This document shows, one piece after another, positions 24,658 to 33,358 of a stretch of 42,498 nucleotides of DNA. The position numbers were made by a program, and so were the translations under genes. The notes below the pieces were generated by a model. That model was not told the origin of the DNA and searched no databases. It saw only the letters and a program-made list of their open reading frames with translations. This DNA is from Aquimarina algiphila (GTDB lineage Bacteria > Bacteroidota > Bacteroidia > Flavobacteriales > Flavobacteriaceae): positions 1-42,498 of the forward strand of contig NZ_VLNR01000060.1 of assembly GCF_007489275.1 (NCBI RefSeq). Direction: 5' to 3'. Numbering within the stretch: the stretch's first letter is position 1; each line of letters starts with the position of its first letter.

Positions 24658-25623
24658 TTATCCTAAGGCTATTCTTTCAAAATTAACCACAGATACATCA
24701 CCTAATGATTGTACATAATCAGCTACAGTCTTCTTTTCATCTTTGATGAAGTTTTGGTCAAGAAGACATTGTTCTTGATCTAATGTAGTATTATCAGATA
24801 TAAATCTTTCTAATTTACCAGGAAGAATTCTATCCCATATTTGCTCAGGCTTTCCTTCTGCTTTAAGCTCAGCTTTTAATTTTTCTTCTGCCTGTGCAAT
24901 TATTTCATCAGTCAATTGAGATCTTGAAATAAATTGAGGGACGTTTTTTAACGTTTTTCCTAATCGACCAAGTTCGATATTTTCTTTTTCGATTGCAGCA
25001 ATTCTTGCTTGAGTTTCTGAAGCAACATATTCTGGATCAAAATCTTTATAAGATAATGTGGTAGCTCCCATAGAAGCTACTTGCATAGAAATGTCTTTAG
25101 CAAGACTTTCTGCGCTTTCTATAGCAGTGGATAATCCTGTTAAAGCACCAATTTTATTTCCATGAATATAAGACCCGACAAAAGGAGCTTCTAATATTTT
25201 AAAATCTCCAATTTCGATTTTTTCTCCAATAACACCAGTTTGTTCAGTAAGTTTTTCCTGAACAGTCATACCATTAAAATCTGAAGCTAAAAACTCTTCT
25301 TTAGAGGAAGTGTTAAGTGCTACTTCAGCTAATTCTTTTGCTAAAGAGACGAAAGATTCATTTTTTCCAACAAAGTCAGTTTCACAATTAAGAGAAACGA
25401 TTACTCCTTTATTTTTTGTGTCGTTAACTTTTGCAATAACCGCACCTTCTGCAGATTCTCTATCTGCTCTTTTATCAGCAATTTTTTGTCCTTTTTCTCT
25501 TAGGATTTTAATTGCTGCGTCAAAATCTCCTTCAGCTTCAACAAGTGCTTTTTTGCAGTCCATCATTCCGGCACCTGTAGCTTTACGTAATTTACTTACG
25601 TCGGCTGCTGTAATATTTGCCAT
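24658..25623 (-). CDS. tsf: Elongation factor Ts
   Basis: A 321-residue nucleotide-exchange factor for EF-Tu. The N-terminal UBA-like domain reads ITAADVSKLRKATGAGMMDCKKALVEA, followed by the conserved GVIVSLNCETDFVGKNESF and the C-terminal core. The length is longer than E. coli EF-Ts (about 283) but usual for Flavobacteriia. It follows rpsB, with an internal terminator-like structure between them. Confidence 0.98.
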   Translation of the reverse strand: MANITAADVSKLRKATGAGMMDCKKALVEAEGDFDAAIKILREKGQKIADKRADRESAEGAVIAKVNDTKNKGVIVSLNCETDFVGKNESFVSLAKELAEVALNTSSKEEFLASDFNGMTVQEKLTEQTGVIGEKIEIGDFKILEAPFVGSYIHGNKIGALTGLSTAIESAESLAKDISMQVASMGATTLSYKDFDPEYVASETQARIAAIEKENIELGRLGKTLKNVPQFISRSQLTDEIIAQAEEKLKAELKAEGKPEQIWDRILPGKLERFISDNTTLDQEQCLLDQNFIKDEKKTVADYVQSLGDVSVVNFERIALG

Positions 25624-25660
25624 ATCTTTAAATATTTAATGTGTAAATGTGTTGTTTATG

Positions 25661-25712
25661 TAAAAAACAAGTCGTTTAGTTAGTACTGCAAAAGTAAAGA
25701 ACCAAACGACTT
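25661..25712 (-). terminator. Terminator or attenuator between rpsB and tsf
   Basis: On the minus strand AAGTCGTTTGGTT pairs with AACTAAACGACTT at 12 of 13 positions and is followed by GTTTTTTAC. The loop contains TACTTTTG, a match to the -7 box. The structure may both cut tsf expression relative to rpsB and provide a fresh start for tsf. Confidence 0.65.
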
Positions 25713-25793
25713 ATTAATTTTATGCTAAAGTTAAGTTTACCTTAAAGATAAAACCCTAACCTAGAATTTTAATAGATTGAGTAATCAATCTGT

Positions 25794-26621
25794 TTATTCT
25801 TCTTCTTGCTTAGCAGCTTCAGTTACTACTGGTGCTTCTACTACCGCTGCAGCTTCAACTTTTGCAGGAGCTTCTTTTACAGGTGCAGCTTCTTTTGCAG
25901 GAGCATCCTTTTTAGGAGCATCTTTTGAAGCTTTTCTTTCACTTAAGCCTTCGATAACAGCATCACTAACATAAGTCATTACTTTGTCAATAGATTTAGA
26001 AGCATCATCATTTGCAGGAATTACATACTGTACTTGACGAGGGTCAGAGTTAGTATCAACCATTGCGAAAATAGGAATGTTTAATTTTTGAGCTTCTTTT
26101 ACCGCGATATGTTCACGAGTAATATCTACAACAAATAACGCTCCTGGTAGACGAGTCATATCAGAAATAGAACCTAAGTTCTTTTCTAATTTAGCTCTTA
26201 AACGATCTACTTGTAAACGTTCTTTTTTAGATAATGTGTTAAAAGTACCATCTTTCTTCATTCTATCGATAGCAGCCATTTTTTTAACGGCTTTACGAAT
26301 TGTAACAAAGTTGGTAAGCATACCACCAGGCCATCTTTCAGTGATGTAAGGTTGGTTAGCTTTAGCTGCTTTTTCAGCAACAATTTCTTTAGCTTGTTTT
26401 TTGGTAGCGACAAAAAGGATTTTTCTGCCAGATGCTGCGATTTTTTTTAAAGCTTCACTAGCTTCATCAATTTTTGCAGCAGTTTTATATAAGTTAATGA
26501 TGTGAATACCATTGCGCTCCATATATATATATGGTGCCATGTTTGGATCCCATCTTCTTGTCAGGTGACCAAAGTGTACACCCGCATCAAGTAATTCTTT
26601 TACTTCGATATTGTTTGCCAT
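25794..26621 (-). CDS. rpsB: 30S ribosomal protein S2
   Basis: A 275-residue S2. The core (about 1-225) has the standard VKELLDAGVHFGHLTRRWDP, then KILFVATKKQAKEIV, ERWPGGMLTNF and PIFAMVDTNSDPRQVQYVIPANDDA. The last 45 or so residues are a low-complexity Ala/Pro/Lys/Glu tail. This extension is common in Bacteroidota S2 and probably disordered. It is downstream of rpsI, with a structured gap that could be an S2-responsive leader. Confidence 0.98.
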   Translation of the reverse strand: MANNIEVKELLDAGVHFGHLTRRWDPNMAPYIYMERNGIHIINLYKTAAKIDEASEALKKIAASGRKILFVATKKQAKEIVAEKAAKANQPYITERWPGGMLTNFVTIRKAVKKMAAIDRMKKDGTFNTLSKKERLQVDRLRAKLEKNLGSISDMTRLPGALFVVDITREHIAVKEAQKLNIPIFAMVDTNSDPRQVQYVIPANDDASKSIDKVMTYVSDAVIEGLSERKASKDAPKKDAPAKEAAPVKEAPAKVEAAAVVEAPVVTEAAKQEEE

Positions 26622-26653
26622 TTTTGTAATAGTTTACGTTCTGTTGAATTAGC

Positions 26654-26724
26654 AATGCTCAAGTGGCTACTTTTGTATGGCCTTGGGCATTTAGATGCTA
26701 AACTAACCCCTCATATAGATGAGG
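26654..26724 (-). promoter_or_regulatory. Structured leader upstream of rpsB
   Basis: Two hairpins lie in the 128-base gap between rpsI and rpsB. One is CCTCAT-CTAT-ATGAGG (26709-26724). The other is larger, with 26654-26663 pairing 26682-26691 at nine of ten positions. S2 operons in other bacteria are controlled by such leaders. The match to a known S2 leader was not tested. Confidence 0.4.
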
Positions 26725-26749
26725 TAACAACAAATACTGTTTTAATAAA

Positions 26750-27136
26750 TTAACGTTTAGAGAACTGGAATTTCTTACGAGCCTTCTTCTGACCGAATTT
26801 CTTACGTTCTACCATTCTTGGATCTCTTGTCAATAAACCTTCTGGTTTAAGGATTGATCTGTTTTCCTCGTCCAGCTCACATACCGCTCTTGATATAGCT
26901 AAACGTACAGCTTCTGCCTGACCAGTGATTCCTCCACCATATACGTTTACATTTACATCGTATTTATCCTCGTTACTTGTTAAAGTTAAAGGTTGGTTTA
27001 CTTTGTATTGTAAAGTAGCGGTAGTGAAATAGTCAGCAAGATCTTTTTTGTTAACCGTAATTTTTCCAGAACCATCTTTAAGATAAATTCTAGCTACAGC
27101 CGTCTTTCTACGACCAATTTTGTGAATAACTTCCAT
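26750..27136 (-). CDS. rpsI: 30S ribosomal protein S9
   Basis: A 128-residue S9, complete from VIHKIGRRKTAVARIYLKDGSG to the C-terminal basic tail FGQKKARKKFQFSKR, which reaches the P-site tRNA. The start ATG shares one base with the rplM stop (TAATG), so translation is coupled. Confidence 0.98.
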   Translation of the reverse strand: MEVIHKIGRRKTAVARIYLKDGSGKITVNKKDLADYFTTATLQYKVNQPLTLTSNEDKYDVNVNVYGGGITGQAEAVRLAISRAVCELDEENRSILKPEGLLTRDPRMVERKKFGQKKARKKFQFSKR

Positions 27137-27591
27137 TACTTAAATTCTTTTAAGTTAACAGTTTTAGGCTGCTGAGCGTCCTGACCGTGGTCTGCTCCTG
27201 CATATACCTTTAAATTACGGAATAAAGCTGCTCCTAATTTGTTCTTAGGTAACATTCCTTTTACCGCTTTTTCGATTAAACGCTCTGGATTTTTGTCATA
27301 CAATTCCTGAGCAGTAAGACTTCTTTGCCCTCCAGGGTATCCAGTGTGACGGATATAAGATTTATCTGTCCACTTTTTTCCTGTTAAGTTGATTTTTTCG
27401 GCATTGGTAATGATAACATTATCACCGCAATCAACGTGTGGGGTAAAGCTAGGTTTGTGCTTACCTCTAAGTAGTATTGCTACTACAGAAGAAAGACGAC
27501 CTAAAGTCTGTCCTTCAGCATCTACATGCAACCATTCTTTAGTAACGGTAGCTTTGTTTGCAGATACTGTTTTGTAACTTAATGTGTCCAC
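27136..27591 (-). CDS. rplM: 50S ribosomal protein L13
   Basis: A 151-residue L13 starting at GTG (VDTLSYKTVSANKATV, usual in Flavobacteriia). It has EWLHVDAEGQTLGRLSS, KHKPSFTPHVDCGDNV and the signature KMLPKNKLGAALFRNLKVYAG region. It heads the translation cluster, with a well-matched promoter 55 bases upstream of the start. Confidence 0.97.
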   Translation of the reverse strand: MDTLSYKTVSANKATVTKEWLHVDAEGQTLGRLSSVVAILLRGKHKPSFTPHVDCGDNVIITNAEKINLTGKKWTDKSYIRHTGYPGGQRSLTAQELYDKNPERLIEKAVKGMLPKNKLGAALFRNLKVYAGADHGQDAQQPKTVNLKEFK

Positions 27592-27645
27592 ACTAATTAT
27601 TTTTTACTTAATTAAACATTCCTTTTCCTATATAAAATAGGGGTG

Positions 27646-27676
27646 CAAATGTACAATTATATATTTATATAGCAAA
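27646..27676 (-). promoter_or_regulatory. Promoter of the rplM-rpsI cluster
   Basis: On the minus strand TTTG, 19 bases and TACATTTG (27646-27653): a full match to the Bacteroidota sigma-A pattern TTTG-N19-TAnnTTTG. The expected start is near 27639, about 48 bases before the rplM GTG. Confidence 0.75.
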
Positions 27677-27873
27677 CTGGTAGTTGATATTATTTTTAAA
27701 GTATGATGCATTGGTTTTCAGCGATGTTGAGGTAATTACCGTAGAGCTCGTTTATTTTATGCTTTCCAGGTGTCATCCTCTGTTAATTTTTTACTAAAAA
27801 ACAACGGTATGTGTGACAAACTAGAATAATTTCTGTCATCTTAGTTATATCAATCATCAAACTTCTAATCATC

Positions 27874-30567
27874 ATGAAATGTTATACCTGTCTTTTGGTA
27901 CTCTTTTTATTTCCAATAATTATCTTTGCGCAAGATTCTACTAGCACAGTTAAAAAAAGAATTTATACTACAAAACCTTTGCAGGGAGCAGAAGCTCCAA
28001 CAATCGATGGGTTAATTAATGAATCGGGTTGGGACCTGGTAGAATGGACCGGTGATTTTACAGAAAATCAACCAGATGAGAATACTCCTCCTAGCCAAAA
28101 AACAAAATTTAAAATAGTATACGATCAAAAATACCTATATATAGCATATCGTTGTTATGATGACGAACCTGATAAAATTGAGAAAAGACTATCCCGAAGA
28201 GATGGTTTTGCAGGTGACTGGGTAGAGATTAATCTTGATACTTATCATGATAAGAGGACCGGTTTTTCATTTAGTATTACTGCTGCCGGTGTAAAAGGAG
28301 ACGAATTTATCTCTCAGAATGGAGATAATTGGGATAGTAGTTGGAATCCAATTTGGTATACAGCTACAAATATTGATGAAGAGGGATGGACAGCCGAAGT
28401 GAAAATTCCCTTAAGTCAGGTAAAATTTGGTAAAAGTAAAGAGCAAATATGGGGATTGCAGGTTAATCGTAGGTTGTTTAGAAAAGAAGAACGCTCTGTA
28501 TGGCAACGTATCCCGCAGGATGCACCTGGTTGGGTAAGTGAGTTTGGAGAGCTACATGGATTAATTGATATTGAACCACAAAAACAATTAGAAATCCAAC
28601 CTTTTGCTGTGACTCAATTAGATACATATCCAAAAGAAGAAGGGAATCCTTTTAGAGATGGTGATGATTTTGAGTTGAATGGCGGTTTGGATGCAAAAAT
28701 AGGGATTACAAATGATCTTACTTTGGATTTGACAGTGAATCCAGATTTCGGGCAAGTAGAAGCTGACCCTGCAGCCATTGCATTAGATGGATTTCAGATT
28801 TTCTTCAGGGAACAACGACCTTTTTTTGTAGAAAATAAGAACATATTCGATTATCGCTTCGCTAATAATCAGGATAATGTATTTTATTCTCGTAGAATAG
28901 GAAGAAATCCAAAGGGGTCAATTTCGGGAATTGATAACGAATTTATAGACAGGCCCACAAATACTACAATTCTTGGCGCAGCAAAATTTAGCGGAAAAAC
29001 CAAAGATGGCTGGTCTATTGGCATCTTAGAGAGTGTAACTTCTAGAGAGATTGCAAAAATTGAAGATGAAAATGGAAATAAAAGGGAGGCTATTGTAGAA
29101 CCTTTAACGAATTATATGGTGGGTAGAGTCCAAAAAGATTTCAATAAACGTAATTCTTTTATTGGAGGGATCATTACAGCTACCAATCGAGATCTTGGAG
29201 ATACATTTAATATAGATGAAGAAGATCCTGATACAGATGAAACATCTGAAGTGGCAGGTACAAGGGAAAATAACCTTAATCTTCTTAGGAAATCTGCATA
29301 TTCGGCAGGATTAGATTTTAAACATAATTGGAAAGACAGAAAATACTTCTTAGAAGGCAATATTGTAGCTAGTCATGTAGAAGGTTCTAAAGAAGCTATT
29401 GAAGAAACTCAAAATGAATTAACTCATCTTTTTCAACGAGTAGATGCAGGGCATGTAGAAGTAGATCCTAATAGAACTTCATTAACCGGAACTGGAGGTA
29501 AGTTAACCGGAGGTAAATCTGGAGGAGGAAATTGGAGATATAGTGCAGGGGTATTTTGGCGCTCTCCAGAATTGGAGTTAAATGATATAGGATTTTTACG
29601 TCAAGCAGATGAAATCAGACAGTTCAGTAGTGCGCGTTATCTTTTCTTAAAACCAACAAAGTTGTATAGAAGAGCAAATATTAATTTTAATCAATTTGCT
29701 ACATTCGATTTTGACGGAAATTATAATCGCATTCAATATCGATTAGAAGGCTTTATTAATTATAAAAATAACTGGTGGACAGAAGCTGGTTTTGGTCATA
29801 AGCCTCGTATTTTTACCAACACCTTTTTGAGAGGTGGGCCTCGCTGGCGTTTCTCTGATGAGAATTTTGCTTATTTGTTTTTCGGTTCAGATCGAAGAAA
29901 GAAATTTAATTTTACTGTTGGATATGATGGATCCAGAGCAGCGCAAAACAGTTTTTCATTCAATCGATATGTGATTCGATTGAGATACCAACCTTTTAAT
30001 TCTTTTAGTATGTCTCTTAATCCACAGTTTCGACAAAATCCTAATAAAACTCAATATGTAACAGAGGCAGATTTTAATGGAACGGCACGTTATATTACAG
30101 CAGATATAGATCAACAAACATTGAGTGCAAGTATTAGATTGAATTATAATATTAATCCAAACTTGACGATACAGTATTATGGAGAGCCTTTTATATCGAG
30201 AGGGAGATATAAAGACTTTAATTATGTAAATAATGCGGTAGCCAAAAACCTTGGTGAACGAGTAACGCTATATAATCAAGATCAGATTTCGTTAGTGGAT
30301 GATCAATACGAGATAGACGAAAATAGAGATGGGACGGTTGATTATACAATTGATAATCCTGATTTCGCATTTGTGCAATTTCGTTCTAATTTGGTTTTGC
30401 GTTGGGAATATATTCCAGGTTCAGAGATATTTTTAGTTTGGTCACAGGGGGTTACCGGAGATGGGAACCCTGGAGATCATCTTTTTAGAAGTTTAAAAAA
30501 TCAAATTTTGGATCAGCAACCTGAGAATACTTTCTTAATTAAAGCTACATATAGATTTGTACTTTAA
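27874..30567 (+). CDS. DUF5916 outer-membrane protein with CBM9-like domain
   Basis: An 897-residue exported protein with a signal peptide (MKCYTCLLVLFLFPIIIFAQ). Residues about 40-215 are a CBM9-like sandwich (APTIDGLINESGWDLVEW, then FKIVYDQKYLYIAYRCYDDE and GWTAEVKIPLSQVKFG). The DUF5916 part follows (LTVNPDFGQVEADPAAIALDGFQ and FFREQRPFFVENKNIF), and a long beta-strand region ends in TFLIKATYRFVL, as in a barrel. Family members are outer-membrane proteins of unknown role. It is probably monocistronic. Confidence 0.9.
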   Translation: MKCYTCLLVLFLFPIIIFAQDSTSTVKKRIYTTKPLQGAEAPTIDGLINESGWDLVEWTGDFTENQPDENTPPSQKTKFKIVYDQKYLYIAYRCYDDEPDKIEKRLSRRDGFAGDWVEINLDTYHDKRTGFSFSITAAGVKGDEFISQNGDNWDSSWNPIWYTATNIDEEGWTAEVKIPLSQVKFGKSKEQIWGLQVNRRLFRKEERSVWQRIPQDAPGWVSEFGELHGLIDIEPQKQLEIQPFAVTQLDTYPKEEGNPFRDGDDFELNGGLDAKIGITNDLTLDLTVNPDFGQVEADPAAIALDGFQIFFREQRPFFVENKNIFDYRFANNQDNVFYSRRIGRNPKGSISGIDNEFIDRPTNTTILGAAKFSGKTKDGWSIGILESVTSREIAKIEDENGNKREAIVEPLTNYMVGRVQKDFNKRNSFIGGIITATNRDLGDTFNIDEEDPDTDETSEVAGTRENNLNLLRKSAYSAGLDFKHNWKDRKYFLEGNIVASHVEGSKEAIEETQNELTHLFQRVDAGHVEVDPNRTSLTGTGGKLTGGKSGGGNWRYSAGVFWRSPELELNDIGFLRQADEIRQFSSARYLFLKPTKLYRRANINFNQFATFDFDGNYNRIQYRLEGFINYKNNWWTEAGFGHKPRIFTNTFLRGGPRWRFSDENFAYLFFGSDRRKKFNFTVGYDGSRAAQNSFSFNRYVIRLRYQPFNSFSMSLNPQFRQNPNKTQYVTEADFNGTARYITADIDQQTLSASIRLNYNINPNLTIQYYGEPFISRGRYKDFNYVNNAVAKNLGERVTLYNQDQISLVDDQYEIDENRDGTVDYTIDNPDFAFVQFRSNLVLRWEYIPGSEIFLVWSQGVTGDGNPGDHLFRSLKNQILDQQPENTFLIKATYRFVL

Positions 30568-30700
30568 ATTCTTGATGTACTTAATTTCTGAAAAGATGCT
30601 TTTCAAGTTGTTTATTATGGGATAGCCATTGTTATTGTAAAAAACTTTTTCAGGCTTAGTATTTTACCTTTATTTTGCAGCATTATTAGAATATGACTAT

Positions 30701-31891
30701 ATGAAATACCTTTATGCTGTATGTATTGCTGTTTTTTTAGTGTCTTGTAACACTTCAAAAGTGGAGAAAGAAGTGAAAATAATTGAAGAAAAACCTGAGG
30801 TTTCAGAACAAGAATCTTTAACCTTATTTTTAGAACATTATGAAAAGTTTTTTGCTACTAATTTTAATGTTTCTGAATGCCCTGGTGCGGCAGTGGTGAT
30901 TGTAAAAGACTCAACAATTATTTATAAAAGAGGGTTTGGAGTAAAAGAAATTCATACACAGGATTCTGTAGACGTTGAATCTGTTTTTAGGATTGCAAGT
31001 TTGTCTAAAGGTGTAACTGCAGTTCTTGCAGGAAATATGGTTGATCATGGAGAACTACAATGGAATCAGAATGTAAAAGAGTCTTTACAATCATTTGATC
31101 TTAAGGATAGACAACAGGCAGATAGACTTAAAGTGAATCATTTGCTATCTCAGACTACAGGATTGTATCCTTATACGTATACAAGGTTAATACAACAAGG
31201 TTTATCTTTGGATCAAATCATTAGAAGTTTTAGAAGAAAAGGGGTTGTGGCTAGAGAAGGAGTAGAGTATGGCTATCAAAATGCCATATTTTCTGTGATC
31301 GAAAAAATTATGGAAAATGGCTCAAAAAAATCTTTTGAAACATTACTTAAAGAACGGATTTTTGATCCGGCAGGAATGTATAGTGCTTCAAGTACATATA
31401 CTGCTATAAAAAACACTGATAATGTAGCGCTACCACATTCGTACAATCATTATTCAAAAAAATACAGATTAGATAAACTTCATAAAAACTATTATAATGT
31501 AGCTGCAGCCGGTGGTGTGAATGCATCAATTTCTGATATGGGAGAATATCTAAAAGTTCTGCTTGGATATCGTCCTGATATTATTTCGAAGGAAAGTCTT
31601 AGTGATATTTTTAATCCTGTTATATGTACAAGTAATGAAGATACTTACGTTAATTTATGGGATGGAGTAACAGATTCATACTATGCAAAGGGTTGGCGTG
31701 TTTTGGATTATCGAGGTAGAAGAATCATCTATCATGGAGGGAATGTAAATCAATATAAAACACAACTGCTTGTTGATCCTGATAATGATATTGCTATGTG
31801 TGTGCTTTTTAATGCTCCTAATTCTTTTAATGGGCCGGTAATACCGACTTTTCTTAATTATTATGATTTTTATCTGGATGTAAAAAAGTAA
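30701..31891 (+). CDS. Serine beta-lactamase-like hydrolase lipoprotein
   Basis: A 396-residue protein with lipobox FLVSC (Cys16). The beta-lactamase/DD-peptidase fold (PF00144) shows SxxK as Ser100-Leu-Ser-Lys103 (RIASLSKGVTA), YxN as Tyr192-Gln-Asn194, and an H-G-G at 345-347 in place of K-T-G. This combination is typical of class C-like esterases and peptidases rather than true beta-lactamases. It is probably periplasmic and membrane-anchored. The substrate is unknown. Confidence 0.9.
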   Translation: MKYLYAVCIAVFLVSCNTSKVEKEVKIIEEKPEVSEQESLTLFLEHYEKFFATNFNVSECPGAAVVIVKDSTIIYKRGFGVKEIHTQDSVDVESVFRIASLSKGVTAVLAGNMVDHGELQWNQNVKESLQSFDLKDRQQADRLKVNHLLSQTTGLYPYTYTRLIQQGLSLDQIIRSFRRKGVVAREGVEYGYQNAIFSVIEKIMENGSKKSFETLLKERIFDPAGMYSASSTYTAIKNTDNVALPHSYNHYSKKYRLDKLHKNYYNVAAAGGVNASISDMGEYLKVLLGYRPDIISKESLSDIFNPVICTSNEDTYVNLWDGVTDSYYAKGWRVLDYRGRRIIYHGGNVNQYKTQLLVDPDNDIAMCVLFNAPNSFNGPVIPTFLNYYDFYLDVKK

Positions 31892-31918
31892 AACCCTGCA
31901 GGTTGATCCAACAGGGTT
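31881..31918 (-). terminator. Possible terminator of the collagen-like gene
   Basis: AACCCTG (31892-31898) pairs with CAGGGTT (31912-31918). On the minus strand it is followed by TTACTTTTTTAC. The stem is short (7 bp), so it is weak. Confidence 0.45.
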
Positions 31919-31950
31919 AAAGGATATATTAAGTGATATGTTTTTATCCG

Positions 31951-32634
31951 TTATCGAGTGCTTACAGCTGGAACTTCTTCTAAGACAATAACATCAACTT
32001 CTCCAGAAATAGAAAGGTTGTTTCCTGTTTCATTACTGTCTGAAGCGATATCCATAGAGAAAGAGAATACCAGGTTATTTGTTTCTTCATTAAAACTATA
32101 GTTGGTAATGCTAAAATTAGACACACCCATATCTGTATTGCTAAATTCACCATCATCGATTACAAAATATTTATTGTCGTTTGAAATGATAGCATAATCA
32201 TCAACTTCTAAATCGAACGATATCGTTTGATCGTCTTGTCCTGGGTTGGTGATATCCAAATCAATGGCTGCTAAAGTTTCCTGGTATGAGTCATCTGGAG
32301 TGCTTAAAAATCGAATCAATTCGAAATTGATTTCAGAATCCTGAATAGTTACCGAAGAATTCTCATCAAGTTGATCACCTTCGATAGCTGTAAATTTAAA
32401 TGCTACAGTATCTGTAAAAGTTACATCATCAGGTCGCGTTCCTTCAAAAGAAAGAGTAATACTACCAAATTGAGTAAGTTCATCAAAACCAACTCCATTC
32501 TGCCCATTTTCTCCATTCACACCGTCTATTCCATTTGCTCCATTTAGTCCATTCATTCCATCTTCTCCTTCACAATTAGAAAGGAAGATCCCTAAGCAGC
32601 AAATTAAGATAGTTTTTAAGTACATTTTTTTCAT
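31951..32634 (-). CDS. Collagen-like lipoprotein
   Basis: A 227-residue protein with lipobox LSNC. Immediately after the lipid-Cys come about eight Gly-x-Asn/Asp triplets (GEDGMNGLNGANGIDGVNGE...), a short collagen-like stalk. A beta-rich domain (about 55-220) with no recognised family follows. It would present the domain away from the membrane on a short stalk. It has a fair promoter upstream, is convergent with the serine hydrolase gene and divergent from the small lipoprotein gene. Confidence 0.75.
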   Translation of the reverse strand: MKKMYLKTILICCLGIFLSNCEGEDGMNGLNGANGIDGVNGENGQNGVGFDELTQFGSITLSFEGTRPDDVTFTDTVAFKFTAIEGDQLDENSSVTIQDSEINFELIRFLSTPDDSYQETLAAIDLDITNPGQDDQTISFDLEVDDYAIISNDNKYFVIDDGEFSNTDMGVSNFSITNYSFNEETNNLVFSFSMDIASDSNETGNNLSISGEVDVIVLEEVPAVSTR

Positions 32635-32686
32635 TCTTTTTTGTTTTAAGTAATTTATTGCAATTCTGACTAAAAAATTAAGAGTG

Positions 32687-32717
32687 CAAATGTAGAAGGT
32701 CTTATGAGGTGATGAAA
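32687..32717 (-). promoter_or_regulatory. Promoter of the collagen-like lipoprotein
   Basis: On the minus strand TTTC, 19 bases and TACATTTG (32687-32694), about 50 bases before the ATG. The -7 box is perfect and the -33 differs from TTTG by one base. Confidence 0.5.
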
Positions 32718-32836
32718 TACGTGGCGCTACTTATTTATATGATTTCATTTACTGCTGACTTGTTAAAATTGATTATGATTTTTATAATGGTATGGTAGTT
32801 GTTTCTTCTTCGCATAACCATAAATTATTAAAACAC

Positions 32837-33307
32837 ATGAAAAAATCATTTTTACACATTTTGGCTTTAGGGTTGGTATTTGTATCGTGCTCAAATGACG
32901 ACGATAACAGTGCTACGGATTTTAAGGGTATAACATATAAGTTGATTGAAGTCAATGTAGAGACTCCACAAGACGTCAATGGAGATGGAAAAGCAAATAG
33001 AAACGAAATGCTAGAAACAGATTGTTATCAGAATACCCAAATCGTTTTAGAAAGTCCAACAGATTTTTATAACGTAACTCAAAAGTTTGGTCATTTGGAT
33101 AGGGGCCTTGAAGTTTCTACTTCATGTCAAAGTAATGATTATAACGGAACCTATGAATTATCAGAAAAACAATTGGTGTTAAAGGATAAAGATCAAAAGG
33201 AAGAAACTTTTCAAATTGTTGGAGATCAGCTAAAAGTCTCTTATGATTGGACTTTTTTTGATGGAGATCTAACAAAAAAAGTAGAATTTGTTTACCAAAA
33301 ACAATAA
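32837..33307 (+). CDS. Small lipoprotein, possibly lipocalin-like
   Basis: A 156-residue protein from the ATG at 32837 (MKKSFLHILALGLVFVSC); a longer frame from 32792 adds 15 polar residues before this signal and is rejected. Lipobox VFVSC is followed by an acidic run, SNDDDNS. The beta-strand pattern (KGITYKLIEVNV, then NGTYELSEKQLVLKDKD and KVSYDWTFFDGDLTKKVEFVYQKQ) resembles lipocalin-like lipoproteins of this phylum. Function is unknown. Confidence 0.75.
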   Translation: MKKSFLHILALGLVFVSCSNDDDNSATDFKGITYKLIEVNVETPQDVNGDGKANRNEMLETDCYQNTQIVLESPTDFYNVTQKFGHLDRGLEVSTSCQSNDYNGTYELSEKQLVLKDKDQKEETFQIVGDQLKVSYDWTFFDGDLTKKVEFVYQKQ

Positions 33308-33322
33308 AATAAGATTAAAAAT

Positions 33323-33354
33323 AAAAAGCCCTATGCCAGAGCATAGGGCTTTTT
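33323..33354. terminator. Bidirectional terminator between the lipoprotein gene and polA
   Basis: A perfect 14-bp stem AAAAAGCCCTATGC with a four-base loop, flanked by A and T runs on both sides. It lies between two converging genes. Confidence 0.92.
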
Positions 33355-33358
33355 ATTT

